64,000 nucleotides of DNA, from the NCBI GenBank assembly GCA_016212925.1, contig JACRDF010000024.1, positions 33,636-97,635 on the forward strand, given 5' to 3'. The DNA comes from Desulfomonile tiedjei (GTDB lineage: Bacteria; Desulfobacterota; Desulfomonilia; Desulfomonilales; Desulfomonilaceae). Each line of letters begins with the position of its first letter. Positions within the stretch are counted from its first letter, which is position 1. Positions 26,432-35,334 of the stretch are shown one piece after another. Below the pieces are notes generated by a model. It did not search any database. It saw only the letters and a list, made by a program, of their open reading frames with translations, and was not told the DNA's origin. The position numbers and the translations under genes are program-made.

Positions 26432-27970
26432 CTATGATCCTGCTTTTGCCCGCTCAACATATTCCTGCAAGCCGTATTTCTTAATCTTGTATCCAATTTG
26501 CCTCAGGGTGATTCCCAGTTCACCGGCCGCTCGGGATTGAATGCCCCGGTTTCTGTCCAACGCGCCTTGAATTCTCACCTTTTCAGTGTGAGCAAGCGAA
26601 CCCGTCGCACAAAGGTATTCCAAGCATTGGGTCTCTTCGACCTGGATGTAGGGCGCCAGGTCGTTCACATCTATGATCCCGCCGCTGGAAATGATCGCCA
26701 GACGCTCTATGAGATTCTCCATTTCTCTGACATTGCCCGGCCAAGAATAATCCACAAGGCTTTGTAGGGCCCTCTTCTTGAATTGCAGATCGCACGCGTA
26801 TTCCCTGCAGACCATGTCCGTAAAAAAACCAACCAACTGCTCTATGTCCTCACGGCGTTCCCTGACTGCCGGTACTCTGATAGGAAAAACGTTCAGTCGA
26901 TAGAACAGATCGGAACGAAATGAGCTGCTCCGCACAGCCTCTTCCAGGTCCCGGTTTGTGGCGGCAATGACCCTCACATCCACGGTCCGAGTCTTGTTGC
27001 TGCCCAAGCGTTCGAATTCCTTGTCCTGAAGGAACCGGAGCAATTTAGCTTGTGTGGCGGGCGCCAGGTCCCCGATCTCGTCCAGAAACAGTGTGCCCCC
27101 ATCCGCCTCTTCCACACGTCCGATCCTGGCTTCTGAAGCCCCTGTGAAAGAGCCCTTTTCATGTCCGAAAAGCTCGGACTCCAGTAGGTTCTCCGGGACC
27201 GCGGCACAGTTTACCTTCATGAATGCAGCGCCATTGCGGTTGCTCAACTCATGTATGATTTGGGCAACCAGTGTCTTGCCCGTTCCCGATTCGCCCAACA
27301 GTAGGACCGTGGCTCTGGTCGGGGCCACCTTTCTGATCAGTTGCTGGACATCCACCATTGCAGCGCTCTTGGCCGTACTAAAGAAATTGCCGGCCTTACG
27401 GGATATCTTTGCCTTAAGCGAGCGGTTGGCACGAATCAGGTTCCTCTCCCGTGCCTTGACCTGGTTATGGAGGCTCACCAACTGGGCAATTACGGCTGCC
27501 AGGATGGTTAGGAATCTCACGTCCTCTTCAAAGGATACTTCTTCCTCAAAGAGCCTATCCACGCTGAGCACGCCTACTGACTTGCCACTAATCACCACCG
27601 GAACGCCGATGAAAGATATGGTCCCTTTGTCTATCTCTCTGGCCTTGGTTTTGTTCAGGAAAAGAGGCTCTCTGCTTATGTCCGGAACCACAGCCGGCTC
27701 TCCGGTGCGGAATATCAGGCCTGTCACTCCTTCATCCACATGATAGACTCCCCGGCTCTTTTCCTTTTTGCTCAGGCCGTGGGACACCCGGATCCTCAGG
27801 CGGTCCTCCTCTTCATCCACCAGTGTGATGGTAGCCCGTTTCATGGAGAGGTATTCCGATAGAATACCGAGAACGACCTCCAGGGTCCGGTCCAAATCCA
27901 GGGCCTGGCCTATTATCTGACTTATGTCGAAAAGAACTTTGAGTTCCAATCCGCTGGTTTTGCGTTCCAT
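26432..27970 (-). CDS. nifA: Nif-specific sigma-54-dependent transcriptional activator NifA
   Basis: From the ATG at 27970 (GAAGG 10 nt upstream) the protein is 512 aa: a GAF domain (about 10-165), an AAA+ domain with P-loop GESGTGKT, a sigma-54 contact loop GSFTGA, Walker B GGTLFLDEIGDL and sensor RVIAATNRDLEEA, and a C-terminal Fis-type helix-turn-helix (SRAAGELGITLRQIGYKIKKYGL), whose LRQIGYKIKK form is typical of NifA. The linker carries CLEYLC (C-x4-C), as in oxygen-sensitive NifA proteins. The contact loop has Ser where GAFTGA is usual. It lies downstream of modABC on the same strand and 6 kb from nifB. It should activate the sigma-54 promoter upstream of nifH. Confidence 0.88.
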   Translation of the reverse strand: MERKTSGLELKVLFDISQIIGQALDLDRTLEVVLGILSEYLSMKRATITLVDEEEDRLRIRVSHGLSKKEKSRGVYHVDEGVTGLIFRTGEPAVVPDISREPLFLNKTKAREIDKGTISFIGVPVVISGKSVGVLSVDRLFEEEVSFEEDVRFLTILAAVIAQLVSLHNQVKARERNLIRANRSLKAKISRKAGNFFSTAKSAAMVDVQQLIRKVAPTRATVLLLGESGTGKTLVAQIIHELSNRNGAAFMKVNCAAVPENLLESELFGHEKGSFTGASEARIGRVEEADGGTLFLDEIGDLAPATQAKLLRFLQDKEFERLGSNKTRTVDVRVIAATNRDLEEAVRSSSFRSDLFYRLNVFPIRVPAVRERREDIEQLVGFFTDMVCREYACDLQFKKRALQSLVDYSWPGNVREMENLIERLAIISSGGIIDVNDLAPYIQVEETQCLEYLCATGSLAHTEKVRIQGALDRNRGIQSRAAGELGITLRQIGYKIKKYGLQEYVERAKAGS

Positions 27971-28029
27971 GGCAAGTTTACCTTCAAGGGAGTCACCGTA
28001 CAATGAGGACTGTTTCTCATTTCCGTTTT

Positions 28030-28140
28030 GCCCTCACTCCGGCCCTTTCCCGAAGGGAAAGTGAAGAAAAGCGCCCTCTCCCAAAAGACCGGAGAGCAGA
28101 ACGGCGCTCTTTTCCTTTGAGAGAGGGGCAGGGTGAGGGA
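28030..28140. repeat. Dispersed inverted repeat between modC and nifA
   Basis: CCCTCACTCCGGCCCTTTCCC faces GAGAGGGGCAGGGTGAGGG with internal complementary blocks (CGAAGGGAAAG; AAAGCGCC / GGCGCTC). Repeats beginning CCCTCAC and ending GTGAGGG are frequent between genes in many bacteria. The rest of 28004-28325 contains only the candidate promoter described separately. Confidence 0.6.
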
Positions 28141-28166
28141 AGAATCGTGACCCGTTCGGGAGCAAG

Positions 28167-28183
28167 TGCCATTAATGTGCCAA
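28167..28183 (-). promoter_or_regulatory. Candidate sigma-54 promoter upstream of nifA
   Basis: On the minus strand TTGGCAC-ATTAA-TGGCA keeps the invariant GG-N10-GC; the -12 element differs from TTGCA at one position. It lies about 200 nt upstream of the nifA start. It would permit self-activation or activation by another enhancer-binding protein. The distance is long, and a repeat (28030-28140) lies in between. Confidence 0.4.
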
Positions 28184-28325
28184 CTTGCGGCTGGACGGCA
28201 AACTTCGTTTATTTATGGTGAGTTACGTTCAGAGGAGATCGGCCGGAATGAACGGCCTGTCCGACATTTTGGTACCTTCGGCTCAAATGCCATACATACG
28301 CGTAGGCAGGACCGATTGTCTCGAA

Positions 28326-29447
28326 CTACGTTCCGCTTGGGCTGTCCTCTCGAATCGTGCATTTGCCGTTCAGGCTGGCCTGCGAAACGGTCGCTTTCTT
28401 TATCAGGGCGAAAACCTCTTGATTCGGCGCGAGCCCAAGTTCTGTCCTGGCGTGTGAAGTTATTCTCGCGACTATCGGACAGCCGATATCCAGGGTCACA
28501 ATGTTGGTGGACCCATCTGACTCTTGGATCTGTTCGATTTTCGCAGGAAAAACGTTCAGGATGGTGGTTCGAGGCGGCTTCTCACGAGCAATGGCCACGT
28601 CTCGAGCGTGTATGTGAACCCTGACAACGGCCCCTGCCTGAACGTCCAGGAGTGGTACTCGGAGCAGGCCGCCCGGGAAGCCGAGAAACGTCAGGGCCGA
28701 AGCTCGATCATGGTGCTTCACGTCCATGCACAACACGGCCCCGGTTTCGATCCTCCCCGTCAGTGTCTCGAAATCGTATCTCCTCGTAATCTCCGCCAGG
28801 CTCCCGCTACCCACAACTCTCCCGGAATCCAGGATCACCATTGCGTCGGCCAGGTTAAGGACTTCGTCGAAAGAATGGCTCACGTAAAGGGTCGGTATGA
28901 GTAATTCCCTCGACAGCCTGGCTATAAAAGGCATGAGTTCGGCACGCCTGGCGCCGTCCAAAGATGCCAGGGGCTCATCCATAAGCAGAAGATCGGGGCT
29001 CGTTAGAAGCGCGCGGCCGATGGCCACACGCTGCTTCTCGCCTCCGGAAAGCCTGGCCGGCCGCCGGTTCAATAGGTGCGTGATCCCCAGAAGCTCCACT
29101 ACCTGATCGAATTTCACGTATCGTTCGGACAATGGGACAAGCTTCATGCCATAAATCAGATTGGATTTTGTGGAGAGATGAGGGAAAAGGCGTCCGTCCT
29201 GAAAGACGTACCCGAATCGGCGTTTTTCGGTCGGAATGTTCACACGTCTTGCGGAATCGAAATAGGTCTTGCCGTTTACGACGATTCGACCCTCATCAGG
29301 CGTAATAAGCCCTGCCACCATATTAATTATAGACGTCTTCCCCGAACCTGACCTCCCGAACAGCGCAGTGATCCCTGTTCCTTGCGTGATAAACGAGGCA
29401 TCCAACTCGAAGGCTCCCTGCAATTTCCGAATTCTCACGTCCAGCAT
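28326..29447 (-). CDS. modC: Molybdate ABC transporter ATP-binding protein
   Basis: The 373-aa protein has an N-terminal ATPase with Walker A GRSGSGKTS (about 31-39), signature LSGGEKQRVAIGRALL, Walker B LLLMDEPLASLD and switch VSHSFDEV. The C-terminal about 130 residues form a TOBE/Mop-like region (VRVHIHARDVAIAREKPPRTTILNVFPAKIEQI) that is specific to ModC and can bind molybdate for feedback inhibition. It starts 3 nt after the modB stop. It supplies energy for molybdate import, needed for the FeMo cofactor made by the nif genes in this window. Confidence 0.95.
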   Translation of the reverse strand: MLDVRIRKLQGAFELDASFITQGTGITALFGRSGSGKTSIINMVAGLITPDEGRIVVNGKTYFDSARRVNIPTEKRRFGYVFQDGRLFPHLSTKSNLIYGMKLVPLSERYVKFDQVVELLGITHLLNRRPARLSGGEKQRVAIGRALLTSPDLLLMDEPLASLDGARRAELMPFIARLSRELLIPTLYVSHSFDEVLNLADAMVILDSGRVVGSGSLAEITRRYDFETLTGRIETGAVLCMDVKHHDRASALTFLGFPGGLLRVPLLDVQAGAVVRVHIHARDVAIAREKPPRTTILNVFPAKIEQIQESDGSTNIVTLDIGCPIVARITSHARTELGLAPNQEVFALIKKATVSQASLNGKCTIREDSPSGT

Positions 29448-29450
29448 GAT

Positions 29451-30149
29451 TCAGCCTCTTACCCTTGAAACCAGACGCCTTGACAGTATTTCCGAGGTGA
29501 TCAAAGCGATCATGGCGAGAGCAACCGAGATCACGCAGAGCCTGAAAGCCCCCTCTTCTCCTCCAGGGACCTGAGTTAAGGTGTAAAGAGCCAGAGGAAG
29601 CGTTCTCGTCTCTCCGGGAATGTTCGACACAAACGTTATGGTTGCCCCGAATTCACTGAGGCTCCTGGCGAAAGACAAAATGATCCCGGTGATGACTCCG
29701 GGGAGAATAAGAGGAAGCGTGATGCTGAAAAAGACCCGAACGGGACCCGCTCCCAAAGTGCGTGCTGCGGCCTCCAAGCCTTGATCCACTCCTTCAACGG
29801 AGAGACGGACCGCTCTCACGAGGAGAGGAAAGGCCATTACAGCGGATGCAATAGCTGCGCCTTTCCAATTGAAGGCAAAAGTGATCCCGAACATGTCATA
29901 CAACCATGCTCCCAAAACACCCTTTCGTCCCAAAAGCACCAGGAGGGTGTAACCCATCACTACCGGAGGCAGAACCAGCGGTAGATGGACAAGTCCGTCC
30001 AAAAGGAACTTGCCGGGAAAACTTTTGCGAGCCAAAAGCCAGGCCAAGAAAACGCCGGGCGGCAAGCTCCCTGCGACCGCCCAACCCGACACCCACAGGC
30101 TCAGCTTTAGCGCCTCTTTTTCAAGCGGAGAGAGTCCAAAAACATCCAT
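29451..30149 (-). CDS. modB: Molybdate ABC transporter permease
   Basis: The 232-aa membrane protein has about five to six segments. It opens DVFGLSPLEKEALKLSLWVSGWAV and contains the EAA-type loop GLEAAARTLGAGPVRVFFSITLPLILPG, which contacts ModC. HLPLVLPPVVMGYTLL is strongly conserved in ModB. Start and upstream stop overlap (TAATG), so modA and modB are translationally coupled. Together they form the molybdate channel in the inner membrane. Confidence 0.95.
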   Translation of the reverse strand: MDVFGLSPLEKEALKLSLWVSGWAVAGSLPPGVFLAWLLARKSFPGKFLLDGLVHLPLVLPPVVMGYTLLVLLGRKGVLGAWLYDMFGITFAFNWKGAAIASAVMAFPLLVRAVRLSVEGVDQGLEAAARTLGAGPVRVFFSITLPLILPGVITGIILSFARSLSEFGATITFVSNIPGETRTLPLALYTLTQVPGGEEGAFRLCVISVALAMIALITSEILSRRLVSRVRG

Positions 30150-30940
30150 TAGCGTACCGTAAATCCGAATTTTTCAAAAACCACTTTGGCATCAGGGGTC
30201 TTGAGAAATTCGACAAAACTCCGAGCGGCCGGAGTATTTTTGCCAGACACAAGGGCCGCCGGATATGTGATCGGTGGATGGGTGACTTCGGGAAAGGTCC
30301 CCACGACCTTGACCTTCTTGGAAATCGCAGCGTCCGTCGCGTATACGATACCGAACGGACATTCTCCTCGTTCAACCAGGGCCAGGGCCGCGCGAGCATT
30401 GTCGGCTCGTGCAAGTTTCCCTTCGACGCTTGTCCACACTCCAAGCTTTTCCAGTGCCCTCTTCGCATACTTGCCAACCGGAACATGGTCGGGATCACCT
30501 GTTGAAAGACGGCTGTTTCCAAGTAATTGTGCAAGAGGAAACCCCGGTTTGATATCTACTTTCAAGTTAGCGTCAGCCGGTGCGATAAGGACCATCCTGT
30601 TCCCAAGCAAATTAAACCTGCTCTCAGGAACTATTAGCCGCTTCTCGGACAAGTAATTCATCCATTCCTCATCCGCGGATATAAACAGGTTTGCCGAGGC
30701 CCCGTTTTCTATTTGCTTTGCCAAGGCTGAAGACGCTGCAAAAGAAGACGTAATGTTTCCGGCCCCTTTGCCCGCGAACATATTTCCTAAATCCGTTATC
30801 GCGTTGGTGAGAGACGCTGCGGCGAAAACCGTAACCGCTTCGGCAGCCCGAGCCGAACCCAAAAAACCCGAGAAAAGTATCGCAGCGGCGATTGCTGTAG
30901 CCACAGACCATTTCGCCGTTGATCTGTTGATTCTCATCAT
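30149..30940 (-). CDS. modA: Molybdate ABC transporter periplasmic binding protein
   Basis: The 263-aa protein has a Sec signal peptide (SVATAIAAAILFSGFLGSARAAEA, cleavage after ARA near residue 32). It then shows the ModA fold: VTVFAAASLTNAITDLGNMF, SSALAKQIENGASANLFISA (oxyanion contact), NRMVLIAP and GECPFGIVYATDA. The start codon overlaps the stop of the upstream PadR-type gene by 4 nt, so regulator and importer form one operon. It captures molybdate (or tungstate) in the periplasm. Confidence 0.95.
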   Translation of the reverse strand: MMRINRSTAKWSVATAIAAAILFSGFLGSARAAEAVTVFAAASLTNAITDLGNMFAGKGAGNITSSFAASSALAKQIENGASANLFISADEEWMNYLSEKRLIVPESRFNLLGNRMVLIAPADANLKVDIKPGFPLAQLLGNSRLSTGDPDHVPVGKYAKRALEKLGVWTSVEGKLARADNARAALALVERGECPFGIVYATDAAISKKVKVVGTFPEVTHPPITYPAALVSGKNTPAARSFVEFLKTPDAKVVFEKFGFTVR

Positions 30941-31515
30941 GATTCCCTTCTTTTAAGACCTCCTTCAGTTGTTTTTGATAACCCCTCTAACCAAGAAGTG
31001 GCTGCCTCAATCATCGTTAATCGAAAATCAATGGATCGTGTCTCAATTTGAGTCGCACACGAAGGCTTGAGAGCAACCAGCTTCCGCGCCTTTTCTCGGC
31101 ACACCTCCAACTGTCTTTCTATGAGATCGCCCTCTGATTCGGATTTGAGTTCGTCGGCGAACCAGAGTTTAGTAAGAAACTCCAGCCTCATATTCCTCAC
31201 ATGTTGCACCGGAGTCTTAGCCCACTCCACAAAAACCTCGTGACCTTCCGAGGTAAGAGTGAAGATGTTTTTGGCAGGCAGGCTCTCCTGACCTATTCGT
31301 TCGTGCACCACAAGACCGTCTCGCTCCAGTCGCGACAACAAGGCGTATATTTGGCTTCTGCCAAGGTTCCACACCGCGCCGAGTTCCGTCTGGAGACGGC
31401 GGCAAATGTCGTAACCGTGAGCCGGTCCCGAAGCCAGCATGCCCAGCACGGGAAATTCAGCCGGATTACGTGACTTTCTTGTTTGTCGTGTAGTCACTAA
31501 TGGAGTATTCAACAT
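30937..31515 (-). CDS. PadR-family transcriptional regulator heading the modABC operon
   Basis: From the ATG at 31515 the protein is 192 aa. Residues about 14-95 form a PadR winged helix (EFPVLGMLASGPAHGYDICRRLQTELGAVWNLGRSQIYALLSRLERDGLVV). A helical C-terminal dimerisation region follows (about 100-190), giving a full-length two-domain PadR protein. It overlaps modA by 4 nt. Molybdate operons are usually controlled by ModE, and none is seen here, so this PadR protein may do that job (inference). The ribosome site is weak; an upstream in-frame start at 31551 is possible. Confidence 0.82.
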   Translation of the reverse strand: MLNTPLVTTRQTRKSRNPAEFPVLGMLASGPAHGYDICRRLQTELGAVWNLGRSQIYALLSRLERDGLVVHERIGQESLPAKNIFTLTSEGHEVFVEWAKTPVQHVRNMRLEFLTKLWFADELKSESEGDLIERQLEVCREKARKLVALKPSCATQIETRSIDFRLTMIEAATSWLEGLSKTTEGGLKRRES

Positions 31516-31714
31516 GTGAATATAGATAGCACGAAGACGCCTCAAAATCAAAGAAAAGGCACGGCTCCAGCTAAGAATCAGCCCTTTCAGCCTGTTTGCA
31601 GGTCAGTCCCGCGAACCGCGGGATTCCAGCCTGTCTATTAGAATGACCGGCAGGATGCCGTTCCCAGCCGCGGGGAGCGAAGCGACAGGAGGTCTGGTGG
31701 CCGACCAAATTCTT

Positions 31715-31744
31715 GTACGGCGCGCACGGCCGTGCGCGCCGTAC
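31715..31744. repeat. Perfect 30-bp palindrome upstream of the PadR-mod operon
   Basis: GTACGGCGCGCACGG and its exact inverse complement meet without a spacer. It belongs to the dispersed palindromes with GTAGGGGC/GTACGGCG feet, but this copy is perfectly symmetrical. The position, about 200 bp upstream of the PadR start, makes a regulatory role possible but unproven. Confidence 0.8.
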
Positions 31745-31833
31745 GTATGCAACGATTTGGTTCCCATATCACACGGGCACTCGCAGGCCGCCCCAGCCAT
31801 TCCCGCAGGGCAGGCCCAATTAGCCCATGACAG

Positions 31834-32877
31834 TTATGCCCCAAAGGTATACTGTGTCCCGGCCGTATTGAGATTGAATTCCGCGGGCATCTCCTTGGCG
31901 AAGGTCATGATTGCCTCGAACCCGGTGCAATGGGTTGGTACGATGTAGTCCGGTTTCAACGCCTTGATATCGGCCACTGTGTTCTGAATGATCTCAGGCT
32001 TGGCGTTGATGAGATGAAACCCTCCCATGACCGCGTGGACCTTTTCAGTGCCGGCAATCTTTTGCGCATGCTTAACCGTGTTCACGATGCCTGCGTGGGC
32101 GCAACCGGAGAGGACTACCAGCCCTTTCCCTTTTACGTTGAAGAAAAGCGCCTGTTCACCCCTGAAATCATCGGGTTCGGGTTTTTCTCCGCGTTTGATG
32201 AGCAGACTCGGGGGGACCTTTTCGTAAGTCGTAACCCGGTCAATGTTCCCGGTGAAATATGTGCCGGGAATAATCTGCACCGGCTCTTTCACTTCCACAA
32301 CCTTCAGTCCAAATGCTTCAATGTCCTGTTTGTTTAGCTGTCCTATATCCACGGCTTCGCCCGTCCCGGGACGAAGCGAGTATCTCCGGGCAAATGCCTC
32401 CTCTCCCACGTAAAACGGTGTCCCTCCGGCGATCCGCGACTGATTCTGTTTCAGGATGCCGACTGCGCCCATCCAGTGATCGAAGTGGCCATGGCTCAAG
32501 CTGAATGCATTCGCCTTTCCAAGGTCAAGCCCGAGCAGCCCTATGTTGTTCATCACACCCACGGGGTCGAGGCCGTAGTCGAACATGCAGCTTGTTGTCT
32601 TCCCGTTGACGACCGACTCCACGTAATAGGAAAGACCGTGTTCAGCGTGCACAGACTTGCCCGGCACCACTCGATACCGCTTCGTAATCTTGCTGTCCGG
32701 TCTGAGAGCGTCATAATAATTGTCCGTGAGCACCCAGACCGTTACCTTGTCCACTTCGGCGATTTTTGGCACCCCTTGTGCCATTACACCTGTGTTCGTT
32801 ATTTCCCCGGCTGCGAGGATCGCGCCCGTAGCCATGGAATACTTCAGAAAGTCTCTTCGGCCCATCTCGTCCTCCAT
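31834..32877 (-). CDS. Exported metallo-beta-lactamase-fold protein (Tat signal)
   Basis: I start at the ATG at 32877 because GGGAGGTGC precedes it; this gives 347 aa. MGRRDFLKYSMATGAILAAG is a twin-arginine signal, so the folded metalloprotein is exported. The MBL fold has SLSHGHFDHWMG (metal-binding HxHxDH), SGCAHAGIVNT, GGFHLINA and PTHCTG. The domain order and the SHGHFDH/GGFHL/HCTG set match the subgroup annotated as 7,8-dihydropterin-6-methyl-4-(ribofuranosyl)aminobenzene 5'-phosphate synthase-like. A periplasmic location makes a role in pterin synthesis doubtful; the substrate is unknown. It lies alone between the mod and nif clusters. Confidence 0.85.
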   Translation of the reverse strand: MEDEMGRRDFLKYSMATGAILAAGEITNTGVMAQGVPKIAEVDKVTVWVLTDNYYDALRPDSKITKRYRVVPGKSVHAEHGLSYYVESVVNGKTTSCMFDYGLDPVGVMNNIGLLGLDLGKANAFSLSHGHFDHWMGAVGILKQNQSRIAGGTPFYVGEEAFARRYSLRPGTGEAVDIGQLNKQDIEAFGLKVVEVKEPVQIIPGTYFTGNIDRVTTYEKVPPSLLIKRGEKPEPDDFRGEQALFFNVKGKGLVVLSGCAHAGIVNTVKHAQKIAGTEKVHAVMGGFHLINAKPEIIQNTVADIKALKPDYIVPTHCTGFEAIMTFAKEMPAEFNLNTAGTQYTFGA

Positions 32878-33295
32878 AATGCACCTCCCGCTCTTGTTGT
32901 TACCGCGCTCGAACATGGCCCACATCAGGCCGTTAAATATTCCAAACACGATTACGAGCGCCGCATTACACGCGTATGAAAGAGCAATAAACGCCTATGT
33001 ATTGGCCGGTTGCTCCATTTTCCTGTTTTTATCTCAGTAGCTTGGAGGTTTTTATGGACCGGCCGAAAAATCCTTAGCGATGACCTCAGAGAGCGTCACA
33101 GGGGCTGCCTGTGCAACCGCCGGAAGACCTGAATTTCGCGGTATTAGAGCATACCTCACGCTCGTACTCCCGGTCAAGCAGCATCCGCGCGTTATAGAAA
33201 GTGTCAAAAATAGTGTCCGATTGGCCACGAGACGATCAATCCGGTTTTCAGACCGTATCGACGGGGCCTACTTTGCCAGAGCGTTATAACGTCCG

Positions 33296-33371
33296 TCGTT
33301 CCCGCGAAGGCGGGGACCCAGGAAATCCCGCGAGACGCGGGACTGGATTCCTGCTTCCGCAGGAATGACGG
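33296..33371. repeat. Dispersed REP-like repeat (TTCCCGCGAAGGCGGG ... CCGCAGGAATGACG type)
   Basis: Nested inverted segments: CGTCGTTCCCGCGAAGGCGGG, a central TCCCGCGAGACGCGGGA, and TTCCTGCTTCCGCAGGAATGACG. A close relative lies at 54691-54763. Repeats of this type are common in many bacterial genomes. Confidence 0.8.
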
Positions 33372-33807
33372 AACGGAAGTTGCCTACAAATAGGCGAAGA
33401 ATTATGGCAACGGCTACAATCGATCAGGAACATAGGAACCGAGGCCACTCCCGATGACTAAATCACAGTAGGATAGCCGATTACCAAGCGGCCCCCTCAT
33501 ATTGATTCGCAATTGAACGTGGGACACGCCGGCAGGGCAGCACGGACGTGCTTGCGCAGGTCTGTGGCACCCAACACCAGAGCCAATTACACTGATACGA
33601 CTTGAAAATGGCCACTCATCGAACGGTTTCATGCTCGTATAGGGGCACGGTCCCGCGGGACGCGGGATGCCCCTACCTGGCTATTGCCGCAACGTGTTCG
33701 GCTCAATTTCAATGCGCCAGCCTATAGAATCATCGGGTGCCACTTAGCAGTCATGGACAAATGAGTAGGTCAAGGCTTTCGAGGGTGGCTGTCACCACCC
33801 CAAATTT

Positions 33808-33888
33808 CTAGGTTGCGAAAACTACGGTCGCAAACAGGCTTGCCACCAGAGTTAGGAACATCAAAGCTTCTATTGCCTTGTTAGCCAT
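33808..33888 (-). CDS. Small hydrophobic protein, 26 aa, downstream of nifB
   Basis: The frame ATG to TAG encodes 26 residues: a short polar N-terminus (MANKAIEAL) and a hydrophobic stretch MFLTLVASLFATVVFA of membrane-spanning length. AGGAGATAAGAAA before the ATG is a strong ribosome site, which makes chance less likely. It lies 153 nt downstream of nifB on the same strand. It could be a small membrane protein of the nif operon or an independent unit. No family is recognised. Confidence 0.5.
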   Translation of the reverse strand: MANKAIEALMFLTLVASLFATVVFAT

Positions 33889-34041
33889 TTTCTTATCTCC
33901 TGAACAGTCGCTCTTCATCTCGTACCAATGTGCAGTCGCATAAATGACTTCATTGAAGGCCGGCAGGGACGCCGGCCGCTACCAAAATACGGCGACGGCG
34001 GGTGGAAAGTTTGATTCGTCCGGCCCTGACGCGGAAAGACC

Positions 34042-35334
34042 CTATCCGCAGCCTTCGCCGTCCCCGGAGCATCCGGCGGCACGACTGCAGCCGTTGCCCT
34101 TTCTCCGAGCCTTGAGAGTCGCGAGGTTGGTTCCGTTATAGATTGCCGCCAGGCCCATTTCGATAGGGCCGCTCATCTCCACAGGGAGAATGCCATGGTC
34201 ACGAAGGACCTTGTTCGGCGTTTCTCCCATTGCCTCCACCAACACAGCCCGACAGTCATTGAGCAATTCCGCCAGCTTGGCCCAGCGGGCCGCACCCATG
34301 CCCGGTTCAGGCGCAGGCCGCGCCCCAATGAACTCGAATCCTGTCCCAGTCTGTCTCCACACCTGGAATTCATGTGCTTCGCCCAAGTGAAGATTTACCA
34401 GTGCTCCCTCCAAGGTTGCGACCGCAACGTACGGCTTTTCAACGCCGGTGCCGCATCCCATGGAGCAACTGACGAGCGCATCACGAAACTCATCAGACCG
34501 GTCCTGGCCCAGGAGACCCACAGCGTCAGCTCTGCATCTGGTGCAATGCTTCATCTGCGGAATCACCTTTTCCGCTTGGCTGCGTATCGCGGCCATCCGG
34601 TCGGCCGGGATTTCAGGGACATCTTCAAACGGGGTCCCGGAATTCGGATACATCACCATGCAGTTCTGTATGTCCACTCCGAGTTCAGCCATGCGTTGGG
34701 AGACTTCCGGGACATGGTGATCGTTGATTCCGGCAACGACCACGGTATTGACTTTCACAATGATGCCGGCTGCCTTGAGGGCCTTAATCGCGGCCAATTG
34801 TTTGGCGAGAAGGACCTCGGCGGCTTTCCGGCCTCGGTAAATGACCTTTCCGTCTCGTACCCAGCGATAGATTTGTTCTCCTACCTCCGGGTCTACCGCG
34901 TTCACCGTTACGGTGACATGAGACACTTGCAGCTTCGCCAATTCAGGCACGTACCTCTCAGCGTTCAGTCCGTTGGTGGCAAGGCACAGAATCATTTCCG
35001 GGAAGCGCTCTCGCACCAACCTGAGGGTCTCCAGTGTCTGCTCGGGATTGGCAAATGCGTCTCCGGGTCCTGCGATACCGGCAACCGTGATGTTGGGCGC
35101 CCGTTCCACGACTTGTTCGAGGTAACGAACTGCTTGACGAGGCCCCAGAACCGCACTGGTGATTCCGGGCCTGCTTTCGTTCACGCAATCGTACTTGCGG
35201 TTGCAGTAATTGCACTTGATGTTGCATTGCTGCGCTATGGGGAGGTGTACTCGCCCACAATGCCCTTTTGCATCCGCGTTGAAGCATGGGTGACGGCTGA
35301 CATCCGGACTGGTCATGGCTCGATCCTCGCTCAA
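34042..35334 (-). CDS. nifB: Nitrogenase cofactor biosynthesis protein NifB (radical SAM plus NifX-like domain)
   Basis: The 430-aa protein makes NifB-co, the [8Fe-9S-C] core of FeMo-co. The N-terminal radical SAM domain has CNIKCNYC (Cys 37, 41, 44), preceded by the conserved HPCFNADAKGHCGRVHLPIA and followed by the ECNRK-like NRKYDC segment and GIAGPGDAFANPE. Residues about 300-415 form the NifX/NafY-like domain (VAVATLEGALVNLHLGEAHEFQVWR) found in longer NifB proteins. The C-terminal tail is Cys/Gly-rich (GCSRAAGCSGDGEGCG), perhaps for cluster handling. The start overlaps the nifN stop by 4 nt. Confidence 0.97.
   Translation of the reverse strand: MSEDRAMTSPDVSRHPCFNADAKGHCGRVHLPIAQQCNIKCNYCNRKYDCVNESRPGITSAVLGPRQAVRYLEQVVERAPNITVAGIAGPGDAFANPEQTLETLRLVRERFPEMILCLATNGLNAERYVPELAKLQVSHVTVTVNAVDPEVGEQIYRWVRDGKVIYRGRKAAEVLLAKQLAAIKALKAAGIIVKVNTVVVAGINDHHVPEVSQRMAELGVDIQNCMVMYPNSGTPFEDVPEIPADRMAAIRSQAEKVIPQMKHCTRCRADAVGLLGQDRSDEFRDALVSCSMGCGTGVEKPYVAVATLEGALVNLHLGEAHEFQVWRQTGTGFEFIGARPAPEPGMGAARWAKLAELLNDCRAVLVEAMGETPNKVLRDHGILPVEMSGPIEMGLAAIYNGTNLATLKARRKGNGCSRAAGCSGDGEGCG

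Larger units (their letters stand above)
32878..34041. other. Intergenic region with repeats and one tiny gene
   Basis: It holds a dispersed REP-like repeat (33296-33371), a palindromic repeat of the TAGGGGCACGG...GCCCCTAC type (about 33641-33676) and the 26-codon open frame at 33808-33888. Beyond these I see no gene. Short open frames at 32720-33040 and 33080-33289 lack ribosome sites or domains. Confidence 0.6.
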
